This document shows positions 9,746 through 22,341 of a DNA stretch of 64,000 nt, piece after piece. The stretch is from Melitaea cinxia (taxonomy: Eukaryota > Arthropoda > Insecta > Lepidoptera > Nymphalidae). Under the pieces are notes generated by a model, which saw only the letters and a program-made list of their open reading frames with translations, was not told where the DNA came from and made no database searches. The stretch is taken from contig NC_059413.1 of NCBI RefSeq assembly GCF_905220565.1, positions 10,792,001 through 10,856,000 on the forward strand, given 5' to 3'. Made by a program: the position numbers and the translations under genes. Numbering within the stretch: position 1 is the stretch's first letter; each line of letters starts with the position of its first letter.

Positions 9746-11655
9746 AAAATTGACTTAACAAATAGTAAGAACTAAGAATTATAAAAAAGTATAACATTCT
9801 TCTTAAATACTTCAGTTTGATTACGTTAGCATAGCTTTTTATAAAAACATCCTCAATATCATTAATTCATTCAGATTAATGGCTCCATCAGTGCTAAATT
9901 AGTATCGATGATTTCAATGTCACGTAGAATGGTGAATACACAAAGGAATCGGTGCGATTGAGAATACGGCATCCTCAATATCATTCACATTCTTGTAGAA
10001 TTGGACTAAAACTGTATCATACATACAAATTCATGAAAACAATGGATTTATAGTGAAGATAAAACGATATAATTCTTAGAAATGGATGATATATACATGA
10101 ATGTCTCATAAAACAGCAAATATAACGCCGGTTTGTTACTTTTGGCAACTAATTGGTGATGAAATGGATAATAATTAATGTACTGAATTTTTTTTATGAT
10201 GTCATAAATGCTTTGAAAACGGATTACAAAAACACGTGATATTTTAATTAAACCGATAGATTGCTACGTTCGAAGCCACCATTTTGAAATTATGTCGTCA
10301 TATTTCCAAATTCATATCTAGGTATATTTGGTAGGTAATACGAGTATTACAGTCGATAATAAAACTTACAAAAGTATAGGCTATATAGTTTACAATGTTA
10401 GGTAATATATATTTTTGTTTATTTAATTTAATGAGATAAAAAAAAAAACATCTTTGGTTAGTAGTTATTGGATATCATTAGCAAGACAACTAAACAAGGA
10501 CTAAATAACAAAACAAGTTTCAAGCGCCTTATGTCATTCCACGTCCCCTCTATAATATATATCTTTAATAAAAATATTGCTATAGAATCGTTATATTGAA
10601 TGAAAATGAAAACATATTTATTTCATTATTAAATTCATAACGCGATTTTGGTGATTCAATTATCGAACTATTAGAAAGCTACATTATTCACGAATCACGA
10701 GTTCCTAGCGTAGACTATAAATTATCGTAGTTAACGATACAATAGCCATAAATATAAACGCGCGTAAAACCGCGAAGAATAATTTAGTTTAAATGACATT
10801 GAGAATTGTATCAAATTGTACTGAAAACGATATGAAAACACTTTTACTTCTCAGTTTCTCTGCTCGACCTTCATCAGTTGCAATGTGCAAACAAATTATT
10901 ATTAATTGACAATTAGACAATTCGAAGTAAACGCAAGAAACGGAAAATGTTATTTTAATCAAGTTAATTGGATAAAATCAACTCGTTTTATTTCGTGACT
11001 ATTAATAAATTATACTTAATTATACCTAGCCTCGCTAACCCAAATAAATTGTGACCTAAAAAGAATAATGGTCGTTTTTCTTAAATAATGACCAATGTAT
11101 CTGACCAACTTCCATTGTTTTCTAAGAATGCGCTGATATTGTTTTGTCTTATATTTAATAGCATGTCAAACGTCACGCAAAAATAAGATAGCTATAATGT
11201 GATCTCGGAGAACTCTGGTGGACAAAGTCCTATTGATAGATCATAAAAACTTCAAGAAATGAACTGCAAGGTAAGACAATAAAATCAGCTTGGTTCTCGT
11301 ATGTCAGTCTCAACTGCACCAAAAATAAATAACAACGCGATCAAATAGGTATTTTAGTATATTTATGGAATCTATAAATAATAAGTGTTTTTTTAAAGGA
11401 AAGTAATTAAAATTGTTGCCGGATGATGAGGCGCGCGAATATTTACAAAACTATTGGTACCTCCAAAAGTTTAAGTAGTACTTCCTATTTAAAAGTAAAA
11501 TGAATACAAAATTTTAAAATGTCCTATATCTTTACGGGTTTTTTATTTTATTTTAAAAGTCTCCATTAATATTCAAAGTTATTCTGGTTGTTAGAAAAAC
11601 ATTACAGAATTTCACACAAATTGATTGATTATATAATTAATTAATTATATACCTA
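9746..11655. other. Long unannotated AT-rich stretch
   Basis: About 1.9 kb without any repeat end, tRNA fold or exon I can defend. Being the longest repeat-free stretch of the left half apart from 35-38 kb, it may be unique sequence and a place to look for conserved non-coding elements. Confidence 0.35.
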
Positions 11656-11830
11656 CTAGCAGACCCAACAGGCGTTGCCTTGCCCGGAAAATAGTTACCA
11701 AATTTGATAGCTTACATACCAATAGTAGCGCCACCTACCGGGTCCAATTGAGATAAAAACTACCCTACCTCTCAAGTTGGACTAAATTACAGATGCTTAC
11801 AAAATTGATAAAAAGTGGTTCAGTAGGTCA
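11656..11830 (-). mobile_element. Helitron-like 3' fragment
   Basis: The plus strand reads A-CTAGCAGACCCAACAGGCG, the complement of a Helitron 3' end of the CTAGCTGACCCGGCAAACG type. The 5' portion is not identifiable, and the limit at 11.83 kb is approximate. Confidence 0.5.
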
Positions 11831-12208
11831 GGTCAAAGATATTTATTCTCATAAGAATTAACAATTCACTTATATGAGAAATACATTAGAAAGAATAAAT
11901 ACATTTTTAAATAGCTATAAGTTTACAATAAATTTAGCCGAGCGTGTCGGTAATATACAATAGTTCATTAAACGATATCGTCACAAAAAGCAAAAAAGTG
12001 AGGGTAGAAACACACTACATCGATGGTAAGACGGGTCACTATGCAGAAAAAAATGTAACAAAACGATAAGTGACGAAACACACATACATAGATCGTCAAA
12101 TGTTCAACTATGTAGATGCGGCCAGACGAAATTCTAAATAAAAATCAATATTATAATCAGTAGTTTCGGAGTTTATCTAGAACATATATCGTGACAAGAA
12201 ATTTTTAT

Positions 12209-12460
12209 ATCATCATCATCATCATCATCATCCCAGCCTATTGTAGTCCACTGCTGGACATAGGCCTCCACAAGTTCGCACCAAAAATGCGTGAACTCAT
12301 GTGTGTTGCCCATAGTCACCACGCTGGGCAGGCGGGTTGGTGACCGCGGGGCTGGCTTTGTCGCACCTAAGACGCTGCTGCCCGTCTTCAGGCTGTGTGT
12401 TTCAAAGCCAGCGGTTAGATGGTTATCACGCCATCGGTCGGCTTCTTAAGTTCTAAGGTC
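12209..12460 (-). repeat. SINE A, 5'-truncated, long (ATG)n tail
   Basis: Minus-strand copy with a tail of about eight ATG units (12209-12232), then the RTE-like end and body up to AAGTTCTAAGGTC. The first 80 bases of the unit are absent. Confidence 0.8.
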
Positions 12461-12847
12461 ATTTCTATATATATAGAACAATACCGAATCCAAATAAAAC
12501 TATCGTTAAATAAATTTAGTACACGAAATAATTGTCCCAATGACCAGGTTCCATAACTTATTTAGGGTGTAATAAATATCACAAGTATGTCAATTAATTG
12601 TTCTGATTGGCTATTTGAAGCTCTGGTCATTTGTAGGGTAACCAAATTACTGAAGCATTTACCCAATATAATTTATTCTGTCTGAGACAAATAATCTTAT
12701 ATCCTACCTAAACATAAATTGTTCAAATTAACTTTTTTGAATATTTTTTACTGAACCATGAATGGTATAAATTATATAAATTCGTCCGTTTTTACGGATT
12801 CTAAAGATATAGTTGACAGAAATTTCCTTCAAATATACGATTAAATA

Positions 12848-12935
12848 CATGAGTTTACGCCATTTTTGGTGCGAACTTGTGGAGGCCTATGTCCAACAGT
12901 GGACTGCGATAGGCTGAACTGATACGATTAAGATT
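12848..12935 (+). repeat. SINE A 3' end only
   Basis: CATGAGTTTACGCC through GGACTGCGATAGGCTGAACTGATACG. Only the last 85 bases of the unit are present. Confidence 0.7.
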
Positions 12936-12957
12936 AATTATTATTATTATTATTATT

Positions 12958-13024
12958 TTAGCTCTAATACTTCTTCTACATGGAGAAAGAGGCTTATGCC
13001 CAGCCGTGGGATATTACATGCTAA
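12958..13024 (+). repeat. SINE E-type tail (RTE-like) fragment
   Basis: ACATGGAGAAAGAGGCTTATGCCCAGCCGTGGGATATTACATGCTAA is the common tail of SINEs C and E. It is worn and 5'-truncated. Confidence 0.6.
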
Positions 13025-13289
13025 CCGAAAAAGAAAGCGATTACGATTCAGCCAATAACATCCCAGAGACCCATAATAGTGAAATCAAAATATTCTTTGT
13101 AACAAGGGCTGATACAAAAACTTTTATTAACGTACTGACTAGCGTAATAAGCTGATTTAAAATCCATTTTTAGAAATTGAATAAGTACATAAATAAAAAC
13201 GAAATTCGAAATGTGTTGCGAGGTGGTAATTTCACCCACAGCTCGACCAGTTCTAGCTGATTTTTTAAAAAGTTTTTTTATGCATTAAA

Positions 13290-13451
13290 TCTATATATAA
13301 AAATGAATGTTTGTGTGTATGTCCTTTATAGAATCGTAAACTATGCATTTGATCATGTCATCTTCAGTAAAGTGTTGTGCATGAGCCCACAATGGTTTCT
13401 GAGTTGGTACGACCAAAAAAAAGCGTGGTAACGCGTGCAGGGTACAGCTAG
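13290..13451 (+). mobile_element. Short Helitron, both ends visible
   Basis: It starts A|TCTATATATAAAAATGAATG and ends GCGTGCAGGGTACAGCTAG. At 162 bp it is a minimal non-autonomous copy. A reverse-orientation relative sits at about 53970-54104 (shared GTACGACC, GCATTTGATC segments). Confidence 0.7.
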
Positions 13452-14539
13452 AGTAAAATAAAAAAAAAAAAAATTCACAGAAAATTTAAAAAATCAGATA
13501 TTAGTTTTGAAAATATGATTGGTACTTATGTATTTGTCAGGTCGTAGGACAAGACGTATGTCAGATCAGCTCGTGGCAGTGATAGTAATCAAATTTCAAT
13601 CACAAATATGCGAATACACTCTTCAATTGACGTACATCAGTCGAACGACCTTTAGAGAAATCGTTTAATTTATTATGAGGACTGCCGTTAATATTATTTT
13701 AATGTTTGCAAGAACTAATCGTTTTGCATTATTATCTAAATAAGTAATTTCATAAAACAAATTATTAGTATTTAATTATAGATTTTTTATCTATTGTCTT
13801 GTCATTCTTATGGTTATTACAAATGGAAAGATAAATAAATCGATTCATTTAAATTTTAATATTTATCACGTTAGCATTAAGAAAATAATAATTGTATTTT
13901 ATAAATTTTTTACGTCTTTAAGGGCTAGTTTCACCGCTTGCCATTAAAGATATATGTAAATTATTATTAAAGTTATTTCTACCGTAAATGTATTATACCT
14001 ATATAGATGTATTTTGTCTTTTTCGCTATCAGATTCTAATTTATTTATGGGAATTTTTTTTGTTACCTGTTAATGCACCAAGAAGTGGTCAAACAGGTCC
14101 TAAGCATTACACGCCTAAGAATGTAAAAAAAAAATTCTCATTGCCAATCAATATGCGTGGTGTCTGTAGTCAGGACGTAGTAAGTAAAACGTTATTGGTA
14201 CCATAGATCAATTGGTACTTAAATTAATTACTATTGATTCAAATAGTGACTTAAGAGGCTGACACTAAATAATCATGAATATAACAACGATGTAATTTAG
14301 GATAGCCTATGAAAGTCAATATTATTTTTGCACTTATTATGTTAGTTACGTTTCTAATAATAATAATTCATTTATGTATTTAGGTTTCTGGGACAATTAT
14401 TTGGCGACTTAAAATTTATTAAAATAAAGCTATCTTGACAAAGTTGTAAACTAAAATATATCTTATATACGAACATATCATATTATATTTAACTGCACTA
14501 AGTGAAAATATTTAAAATTATTATATTCCTAAAGTTATC
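13452..14539. other. Intergenic, nothing recognised
   Basis: AT-rich with no recognised repeat end or exon; open frames are short and low in complexity. Confidence 0.35.
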
Positions 14540-14893
14540 TGTCACCTGTTGACATTAAAAATGTCAGAGGACTATCACGATTCACCCTATAAAATACTTC
14601 TGCTGGGCATGGGACTCTTTCTCCATTTAGGAGAAGGTTCCGATTTAATCCGCCATGCTGCTCCACAGTGGGTGGGCGGATATTTTCCCTAGTATGAGTA
14701 ACGATCGCTATCAGATAACAACCGGGACCGACAGCTTTACGTATTCTCCGAGGCACGGTCGGGAGATCCACAAGCCCAGACATCCGAACCGGAAAGAAAT
14801 ATTTGTACAAATACAGATATTAATCCTAAGCGGGAATCGAACCTGTAATCCCTCGGTGTTTTAGTTAACTATACGCATCACTATACCAGAGCG
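14540..14893 (-). repeat. SINE E, tRNA-headed, near full length
   Basis: On the minus strand the head has an A-box-like TGGTATAGTGATG and a B-box GGTTCGATTCCC. The body GTCGGTCCCGGTTGTTATC, GATCGTTACTCATA and GCGGATTAA, and a worn copy of the GGAGAAAGAGGC...GCCCAGCAG tail, follow. The body and tail are shared with SINE C at 28.2 kb, but the heads differ, so a single body has been joined to different tRNA heads. Confidence 0.75.
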
Positions 14894-15243
14894 GTTGTTG
14901 ACGTTTTATTAGTATATAATATATAGTATATAATATACGTATAGCATTTAAGTTGTCAATACTTCAAAAAACGTACACATCAATATGACATCATTTCATT
15001 GCAACATTCCTCATTAAAAAAACTTGAGTCTCACACATTCCTACACCTGCTGGAATGCACACCTGCTATCCCTCTCATGCGATTATTTTAATAACCTTGT
15101 TAAAGCAAATAGACTTCTACTTGTTAAGAAATAAAGTGTATATTATTTCACACAAACCCAAATTGAGCCTGGAGCATATATTGATAGATAGACGGGATAT
15201 CGTTTATTGATTCGTTCGATAGAACTTCTCATGGCCTATTCGT

Positions 15244-16694
15244 TCCTAGTACTTTCCGATACTTCTTTCATCATCGATGTTTTCCGATAACTTTCCAATA
15301 GGGAGCTATCGTTGGTTATATTGCGATGCGATGGTTCTTGAATAGGTTGTTTGAATGTTTATTCGAACATGAAATACCCAAGTTCCATTTAATCTTGTGT
15401 CTAAAATTAATTTAAAGTTTACTATTTATTCAGGAAGTAATCAAGTAACAATATCAAATCATTACAATTGAATAAAACGTGTTAAGACAATTAATGATTC
15501 TATCTAAAGTAACCTTCTAACGCAATGCCATCTATAATGAAATAATTCAATTTTGTATGAAGGTTTTCTTTTCAATTTATACTTTCTTATAAGTCAATCT
15601 AAAACTAATAAATGAGGAAGTTCGATGTCAAATAATATCGAGGCGTGAGAATCGTCTTAAGACGTGCATTTTATACTCCTCTATGTTCATGCGTTCCTAG
15701 TAAAATCGAAGAAGTTTCTTCCCGAATTTCTCACGCTCTTTCCCTGTATTCAATAAACCCAAAAATAACAAAATAAAATTTTAAAACAACTAAAAAAGTT
15801 CGATTTTACTTTATTTTCTGAATCCGCAAGGTTTATTTAAATCAGCTGGCTGCTACTACCTGAATCAGCTGGTCTTCGACAGCCTCAATTGAGTCGAAAT
15901 AATATAAAGTAAAACTTATGTTGAATTACGTAAGGTTTATTTTTAATGAACCAAAACACCATAGGCATAGCTGTCCCGTTTTTGTCTTTCTCGCACGCTC
16001 GGTTCATTGCCCTGCTTTTAACACGGTGTATCCGCTGGTAAGGATAGGGGAGCGGGTTCGGGAATGCAGCTGACTACTACGCCACGCTGTTAACCTAGTA
16101 TTTGTGGGGGCTAAGAACTTTGTTGAAACATTTTGTAATAGTATTTTTTTATTATTCTTCAAAAAACTAAAAAATACATAAATTAACTGTAATGGTCAAA
16201 CCTTTAAAAAAAATTATGGTAGTACCTCCTTACAAACGCAGACACAAAGAAAAAAAAAATAGAAAAAAGGTATGACTTAAAAAGTTATCAACATTTACTG
16301 TACAGTGTTAATTGATTCAATGATACAAAACTTATAAATCCTGCTTATAAATTAATTCAATCATTCCGATTGAGTCAGGTTTTAATTTCCCATATGACAT
16401 AAATGTTTTGTGAAATAAATTGTGAGTAAACGTTACTTAAAAACATACGAAAAACTTGAGAAATAGGTGTTTAAAATTAACACAGCATCAAATTATTCAA
16501 ATTAAGACCCGTCATTAATTACCTAATAAAATCGACGGGAAAAATAAGACTTTTGTATTTTACAAATTAGAAAAAACTATATTTTATTATTATCGATAAT
16601 ACCACAACTACTTCCACTGATGATCGACGTCATCGATAATCGGCAATAATTGGGAAAGTATCAGTAATGGACAGTCGATCGGAAAGTACTAGGA
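15244..16694. repeat. Segment bounded by a perfect 17-bp inverted repeat
   Basis: TCCTAGTACTTTCCGAT (15244-15260) is repeated exactly in reverse complement at 16678-16694, and looser inverted similarity continues inward (ATCATCGATG-type motifs). This may be a non-autonomous DNA transposon of about 1.45 kb. No target duplication or transposase frame was found. The interior holds only AT-rich sequence and short frames. Confidence 0.4.
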
Positions 16695-16696
16695 GA

Positions 16697-16844
16697 TCAC
16701 AGAATAGCAAGAGCACTTCCGAACCGATCAATATCCAATAACCCGGACATCCCGCACACAGCAATAGGTATACTACTCACACAGTCATAGCAATCATGTA
16801 AACGTGTTTTCACGAATTTTCCAGATTGGTTAGAAGGTGATTTA
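16697..16844 (-). CDS. Possible terminal coding exon, unknown product
   Basis: On the minus strand, CCTTTTCTTTACAG is a good acceptor and is followed by 49 open codons to TGA. The peptide has a CYDC motif and ends SGLLDIDRFGSALAIL. The stop lies 3 bp outside the 17-bp inverted repeat at 16678-16694, so the exon could belong to an element rather than to a host gene. No homologue is recognised. Confidence 0.25.
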
Positions 16845-16949
16845 CTGTAAAGAAAAGGCTTAATTAAGTTTCGAATTGGCAACATAATTAAGATCGTTGT
16901 GCTTTTACAGAGAATCCTTACATTCCTTATAATGATATTTATTAACATC

Positions 16950-17655
16950 GCATACCCGTACTTTTATATATTTGTATGCAATGCACTGTTTTATGACTAG
17001 ACATACTGAAACATAAATTTAATTAAGGTAAGTAAATCTAATTTTTTATCATTTTTGTTGTTGTTATAAAACTAGTAATTTTTACAAACGTTTCTTTGTT
17101 ACTTTTGCGTTATAACCTTTTAAAGACACTCTTCAAAGTGAGTTTATTTCCTATTATTATCCTAAGCCCTTGGGTATTTCGAACTAAAATATAGATATGA
17201 ATATAAATACGTTGACTGTATATTAAACCACGTCTCAACTTCGCATAAAATTAAATTTTGTGTCTACATTAAAATTAAACGGTAAAAAATTCACCAGTTA
17301 TAGCGTGACTGAATGTTACTAAAAAAAACTGTTAACTATACTTATCTCTCCGTTCAAGCCATCATGGATCACACAAACTTTTACGATTTTACAATATATG
17401 TATGCAATGGATCTGTAATTTCTAGGGATGCATGTTACTCACGCTTCCTTTTAGCGATTTGATAACTTTATACATTACAAAAAAGTTTTATGTTCTCGTT
17501 TTAAATTCAAAATAACAACGTAGCCATTCTTAGGACTTATAACATTTTTTTTTTTTATTAAATATTTATTAAATTACACATATAAATTATAAATTAAACT
17601 TTTTAAGTCAACCTCATTTAAATTTATTCAGATTAATGTATATAACTATATATGT
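16950..17655. other. Intergenic, nothing recognised
   Basis: AT-rich with no recognised features. Confidence 0.35.
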
Positions 17656-17866
17656 GACGAAGCGTTGGCGCAGCGGTCATAGCACTGGCTGTGGCGCTGG
17701 CGGTCGCGGGTTCGATCCCCGCTCACGACAGACATTTATATCAGCCATATAGATGTTTGTCGTGGTCTGGGCGTTGTGTTTGTATACTGTGTGTGTTTCC
17801 GGACCCCCGACACAGGAGAAAATCCTACTGGGGGCCGTTGAGTGTAAAGCGGTTATTTATTTATTT
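17656..17866 (+). repeat. SINE C, tRNA-headed, short form
   Basis: The head GCGTTGGCGCAGCGGTCA (A box) and GGTTCGATCCCC (B box) are textbook tRNA promoter boxes. The body includes GACCCCCGACACAGGAG and ends in TTATTTATTTATT. The RTE-like tail of the 28.2-kb copy is lacking. Confidence 0.8.
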
Positions 17867-19295
17867 TATTATGAATCAATTATATATAAAAACGTATAAA
17901 AATAAAAAATATAAAAAAACTTTAAGATACATACAGAAAATAATACTGTAGGTACTTAGTTTTCACTTAATCTACACTGTAAGTTATTATTTTTATTCTA
18001 TAGTCGTAATACATGTAGGTAATAGGTATATAACACATTAATATTTTAATGTAGTCTTTATTTTATATTGTCCGTTATAAAGGCACTTTTATCCAAATAT
18101 TACTTTCGGTTTATATGATGTCAATTATGTATGCACTACTCGTAGGTGTCCGAATTCCTATTCGTCGAATTTTATATTATTTTTGTATTTAATAATAATT
18201 CTGTTTTGTATTTCGTATCAATCAAAATAATATTAAATTATTACATTGTTCAATTTAAATATTGACTCCTTTTAAAAATATTTTTTATATTATTTATATA
18301 TATTTAAGGTTTTTAGTTTTAAGTTCATTGTTATAACTCTGATAGTAAATGTCACTCTGGTAAATAATTTTTTTTAATTATACAGTTACATTTTTATAAC
18401 TTGCTATTTATATCTAAATTTCTTAAACTACTTAACAGGAAGCGTTTTGTTTACGTTACGAGGCTTAATGGTGATCTATTTGAACTATTATTTTTAACAT
18501 AGTTTCACGCCTTACTAAAAGTGTCACAGTCGCTCGACGCAAAAAAAAATTGAGAAGGGATCAAAGCATCATTCCTGACGAACATTCAAACAAACTGGTT
18601 GTTTTGCTTTATTCTAATGCTAATTAGAAAACTCTCTGAGTTTCACTTGTGTTGAGATCGCACTTGTCATATTAGTTGACGTTTATGGAGCTCATCTGTT
18701 AAACGTTTTTTGTTTCTCTTCAAATCTCATATATTTCATTACATTTAAAGACGTTTTAATTTTTTTTTTAATTTAGAAAAATGATTCTTAATATTTTATT
18801 TTCTAATATTTTTTATATTATGTAATTAAAGTTTTGTATAATAAAGACGTCAAAGTTTCAAGTAAACAGTAACCAAAATTTTGTCGATATTTATTGAACG
18901 AATTTCGTAGAAGGATCAATTACCATGGGCTCGATTAATTAACGTTAGCAAAGTGAAAGCCTAGAAATGTATGTCAATTGAAAATAAATACAAACCAACT
19001 TTTCTTTGTTCTATTGCGTATCGAATAATTCGAGGTGGTACTCATATTTACACGATATTTTTCGAAATTGAACTCTTTTTAAGCAAAACGAATCGTTTTC
19101 GAATAAAGAACTGGCCTAAATATATTTTTAAAGTAAAAAAAAATAAGTTCACCGATTTTTTTATTTTATTTTTTAATTTTTTTTTCCTTTGTAATATACA
19201 ATAATGTACTTATTTATTATAAATAGCATTTAAAAAACCACGCATTAGTTATGGCTTTTCGTTAAGACAAAATATTATTATTATAAACATATTTT
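17867..19295. other. Intergenic, nothing recognised
   Basis: Very AT-rich; no repeat ends or exons recognised. Confidence 0.35.
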
Positions 19296-19690
19296 TAACC
19301 GAATTCAAAAAAGGAGGAGGTTACTCAATTCGACCGTATATGTATTATGTATATATTTTTATATATGTTCGGGGATAACTTCGTCGTTTATGAACCGATT
19401 TTGATAATTCTTTTTTTGTTGGAAAGGAGATATCCTAAGTGTACCATGATAAGGAAACCAGGATCTGATAATGGTATCCCAGAGAAATCGAGGGAAACCC
19501 TCAAAAATCGGCATAACTTTTTACTGGGTATTACCAATTTTGATGATTTTTAATTTAATCGAAAGCCAATGTTTATCATGTGGGTTACATTTAAATTTCA
19601 TCGAGATCTGATTACAACTTTTGGAGTAATCTTTGATAATGCATATTTCCTTGACTATTTTTTCATCTACCTACGTTGTATAAAAATAAT
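19296..19690 (+). repeat. AACCGACTTC-type repeat, 3'-truncated
   Basis: It starts AACCGAATTCAAAAAAGGAGG and contains the family blocks GATAAGGAAACCAGGATCTGA and CATGTGGGTTACATTTAAAT. The right terminal GAAGTCGGTT is missing. Complete copies have AACCGACTTC and GAAGTCGGTT as inverted ends, hinting at a TIR element, but class assignment is uncertain. Confidence 0.65.
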
Positions 19691-21375
19691 GGGATTCAGA
19701 GTTTTTGATTGTTGTTCAAGTTATGCAGTAAATTCTTCCCTAATATTTTCATGGTAAAATCTCCCCGCGTTGCGACCTCTCTTACTAGGATCACATAAGA
19801 TTCAGAAGAAATACAGTTATTCGGCGCTTTCATACAAAGGGGATCATGAAAATGTAACCATGAAATCAATAAAATATACCCTACAATGCGTAAGGCAAAT
19901 TATAACGTAATTCGTATAAGTTATTCATTATGATGCAATACTATGTGAGTAGCATGAGTAGTGAGTAGTGATTAGAGTGTAGTATTATTATTATGTGACA
20001 TGAGATCCTTGTAATATTATGATCATCAACAATAAAATTTTACCAAAATTAATTATATTTTATAATGAGGTATGTTAATGAGAATGTGAGATGATTGTAT
20101 TGTTCTAGCTATTATTATAATTTTAATCCTGTAATAACTTTAGTATGTTTTAAGCTTAATAGGTATAAGACTATCGATTAAGGTACCTGCATCTGGATGC
20201 AATTTGTTCCCCCGGATAGTATAACCTTGGTTCCAAATGACTTTCTACTTGTTTGGATTCCCTTCAGCCTCACACTCATTGAATTAATGCTCTTCTGGTC
20301 GGTTCTAATAAGTGACTTATTTATCACTTGTTGAACAATAATGTTTACCTATGGACTCGAATAATTTTAGTATTATTCTTTAGTGAGTGATATTTTTGCG
20401 ATTGTGTAACCATATCATCAGTCGGTCTGAAAAGTTAATGTGAAATGTCCTCACTCTAGTGCAGCCTTTGTGGGCGTGGCTTCGTTAGGGGTTAAAAGCC
20501 TCGATTGCAAAACCTCCCTGCGCGTGGTTGACTGCGCAGGGTAGTCAAATATGGTGACTTAATTTCCATATCTTTTCGTTTATAGTACCCTAGTATCGCA
20601 TGTTTTCATACCGAGACGCATTTTTCATTTGGTTTGGGCTTACTTAATTTTTGGAATTTCGGTAAAGGTTACAGAGGCTACAGATTTGAGGAATTCCAAT
20701 GATTTTTGAAGTAAATACTTTTATTATGTCGGAATTTTTATACCTCGTTGCAGTGAAATGACTTGACATTCTTATCTTAAATGTAAATTGCTTTCCTTAA
20801 GTTTCTTGCATTACTTGTAAAACTTTCTTCATATTATATTGTGGTTTATTATAATAAAGACATATTTATTATGTAAATAAACAAAATATACATACTAAAA
20901 CACCCAGTGCTAACCTAAAATAAGCTAGCAAAACACTGCTCATCATACACTGCTGATTTGGTCTTGTATTTTAAGCGAGGACCCTTTTTTAGCTAGTTAT
21001 TAGCATAATCCAAAAAAGTCGTAATTACTACTATCGAAATAAAATTCTATAATCTTGGAAAAATAAAACTTTTGTTCATTTTTTTTAGAAAAAAAATATT
21101 CGCTGAAAAAAACATTAGATACTAGGCAACCATATTTATATAAGAGTGTCTGTATTTATTTAAAACAATTTAAGCTAAAATGAGACAAAACCAAAATCTA
21201 TATGGGAAAACAAACAGTTTTAATGTTGCACCTATTGTAGCTAAACTAGTACCAGGTCATCATGAGCACGGATAAGATTCCTCAAGCAAGTGGTTTGCCA
21301 AATGGGAAAACCACGCAAGGTAATAATGAATGACCTTGAAAATGTTGGTGCTAACTACTATTTCCACCGACTGAA
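19691..21375. other. Intergenic, one GC-rich hairpin
   Basis: Mostly AT-rich. At 20516-20541 CCCTGCGC and GCGCAGGG form an 8-bp stem with a 10-nt loop in an unusually GC-rich patch. No gene recognised. Confidence 0.35.
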
Positions 21376-21508
21376 TTCACTCACTTCAGCCTATCGCAGT
21401 ACACTGTTGGACATGGGCCTCCACAAGTTCGCGCCAATAAATGGCGTGAAGTCATGTGTGTTGCCCATAGTCACCACGCTGGGCAGGCGGGTCGGTGACC
21501 GCAGGGCA
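21376..21508 (-). repeat. SINE A, 5'-truncated
   Basis: Minus-strand copy from the RTE-like end (CTTCAGCCTATCGCAG on plus) to GGTGACCGCAGGGC. It is followed by a tandem ATTGACATG. Confidence 0.75.
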
Positions 21509-21519
21509 TGATTGACATG

Positions 21520-21760
21520 ATTGACATGTAATAAAACGTAAGTAGACGAAAAAATAATAATAAACGCACTAGCCGTCAATACGATTTTCGAGAGTTCCCC
21601 TCGATTTTTCTGGGATTCCATCATCAGATCCTGGTTTCCTTATCATGACACCATTCTTGAGATGTCTCCTTTCCAACAAAAAAATAATTATCAAAATCGG
21701 TTCATACACGCGACAAAGTTACCTCCGAACATACAAGAATATATACGTCGGTCGAATTTA
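21520..21760 (-). repeat. AACCGACTTC-type repeat, fragment
   Basis: Minus-strand blocks CAGATCCTGGTTTCCTTATC and CAAAATCGGTTCATAC match the 19.3- and 46.3-kb copies. Both ends are worn. Confidence 0.6.
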
Positions 21761-21925
21761 GTAAAATGAATGTAGTTAAAAATTGTTAGATAAGTGAAGT
21801 TTAATTTGAATTGTTGAGTAAATGAAGTTTTTTGCATAGAAATACTTAACGATGTTTGGTAAATGTATATTTTACTGTTAAACACTTTATAATTAATTTT
21901 AATAACAAATTTTTACGACTAATTC

Positions 21926-21977
21926 GTCTTGGCCTCAGATTAATAAACAAAAGGTGTTTATTAATCTGAGGTCTTGG
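21926..21977. repeat. Perfect 16-bp palindrome between 7-bp direct repeats
   Basis: CCTCAGATTAATAAAC (21933-21948) and its exact complement (21956-21971) are separated by 7 nt and flanked by GTCTTGG on both sides (21926-21932, 21971-21977; the right copy shares one base with the arm). It looks like a tiny fold-back insertion or a slipped-strand product. Confidence 0.7.
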
Positions 21978-22214
21978 CGTACAAAAATATAAACAACTAT
22001 GCTCATTTTCTTCACTAAAAAAAGCTTAACGCCCGAATTATTTAATAAATTATTCCTTAGTAAAGTTTCATATAAATCACATTTATAATATTTTTATTTC
22101 GATTCACGTTTCATTTCAGTAAAAATTTCTTCCTATCATAAAAGATGGGAAGAAATTGTTCTATATATTTTCCTACAAAATATTATTTCTTACGTCAAAA
22201 ATGTTCACGCATCA

Positions 22215-22341
22215 GATAATATATATGATAGCGATCGTTACTCATAGTAGGGAATATATATCCGTCGATCTCCAGTGAAGAGGATGCGTGATATGAGCTC
22301 ATACATGGAGAAAGAGGCCTATGCCCAGCATTGGAATGTTA
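22215..22341 (+). repeat. SINE E 3' part, split by a MITE
   Basis: GATCGTTACTCATAGTAGGG through GGAGAAAGAGGCCTATGCCCAGC is the SINE C/E body and tail. The tail is interrupted after GAATGTTA and resumes as AAGGCTGAATCG at 22660, so the MITE at 22342-22656 landed in it. Confidence 0.75.

Noticed and set aside
17656..17866. Functional tRNA gene at the SINE C head
   Set aside because: A and B boxes are good but acceptor and anticodon stems do not pair; it recurs with the SINE body.
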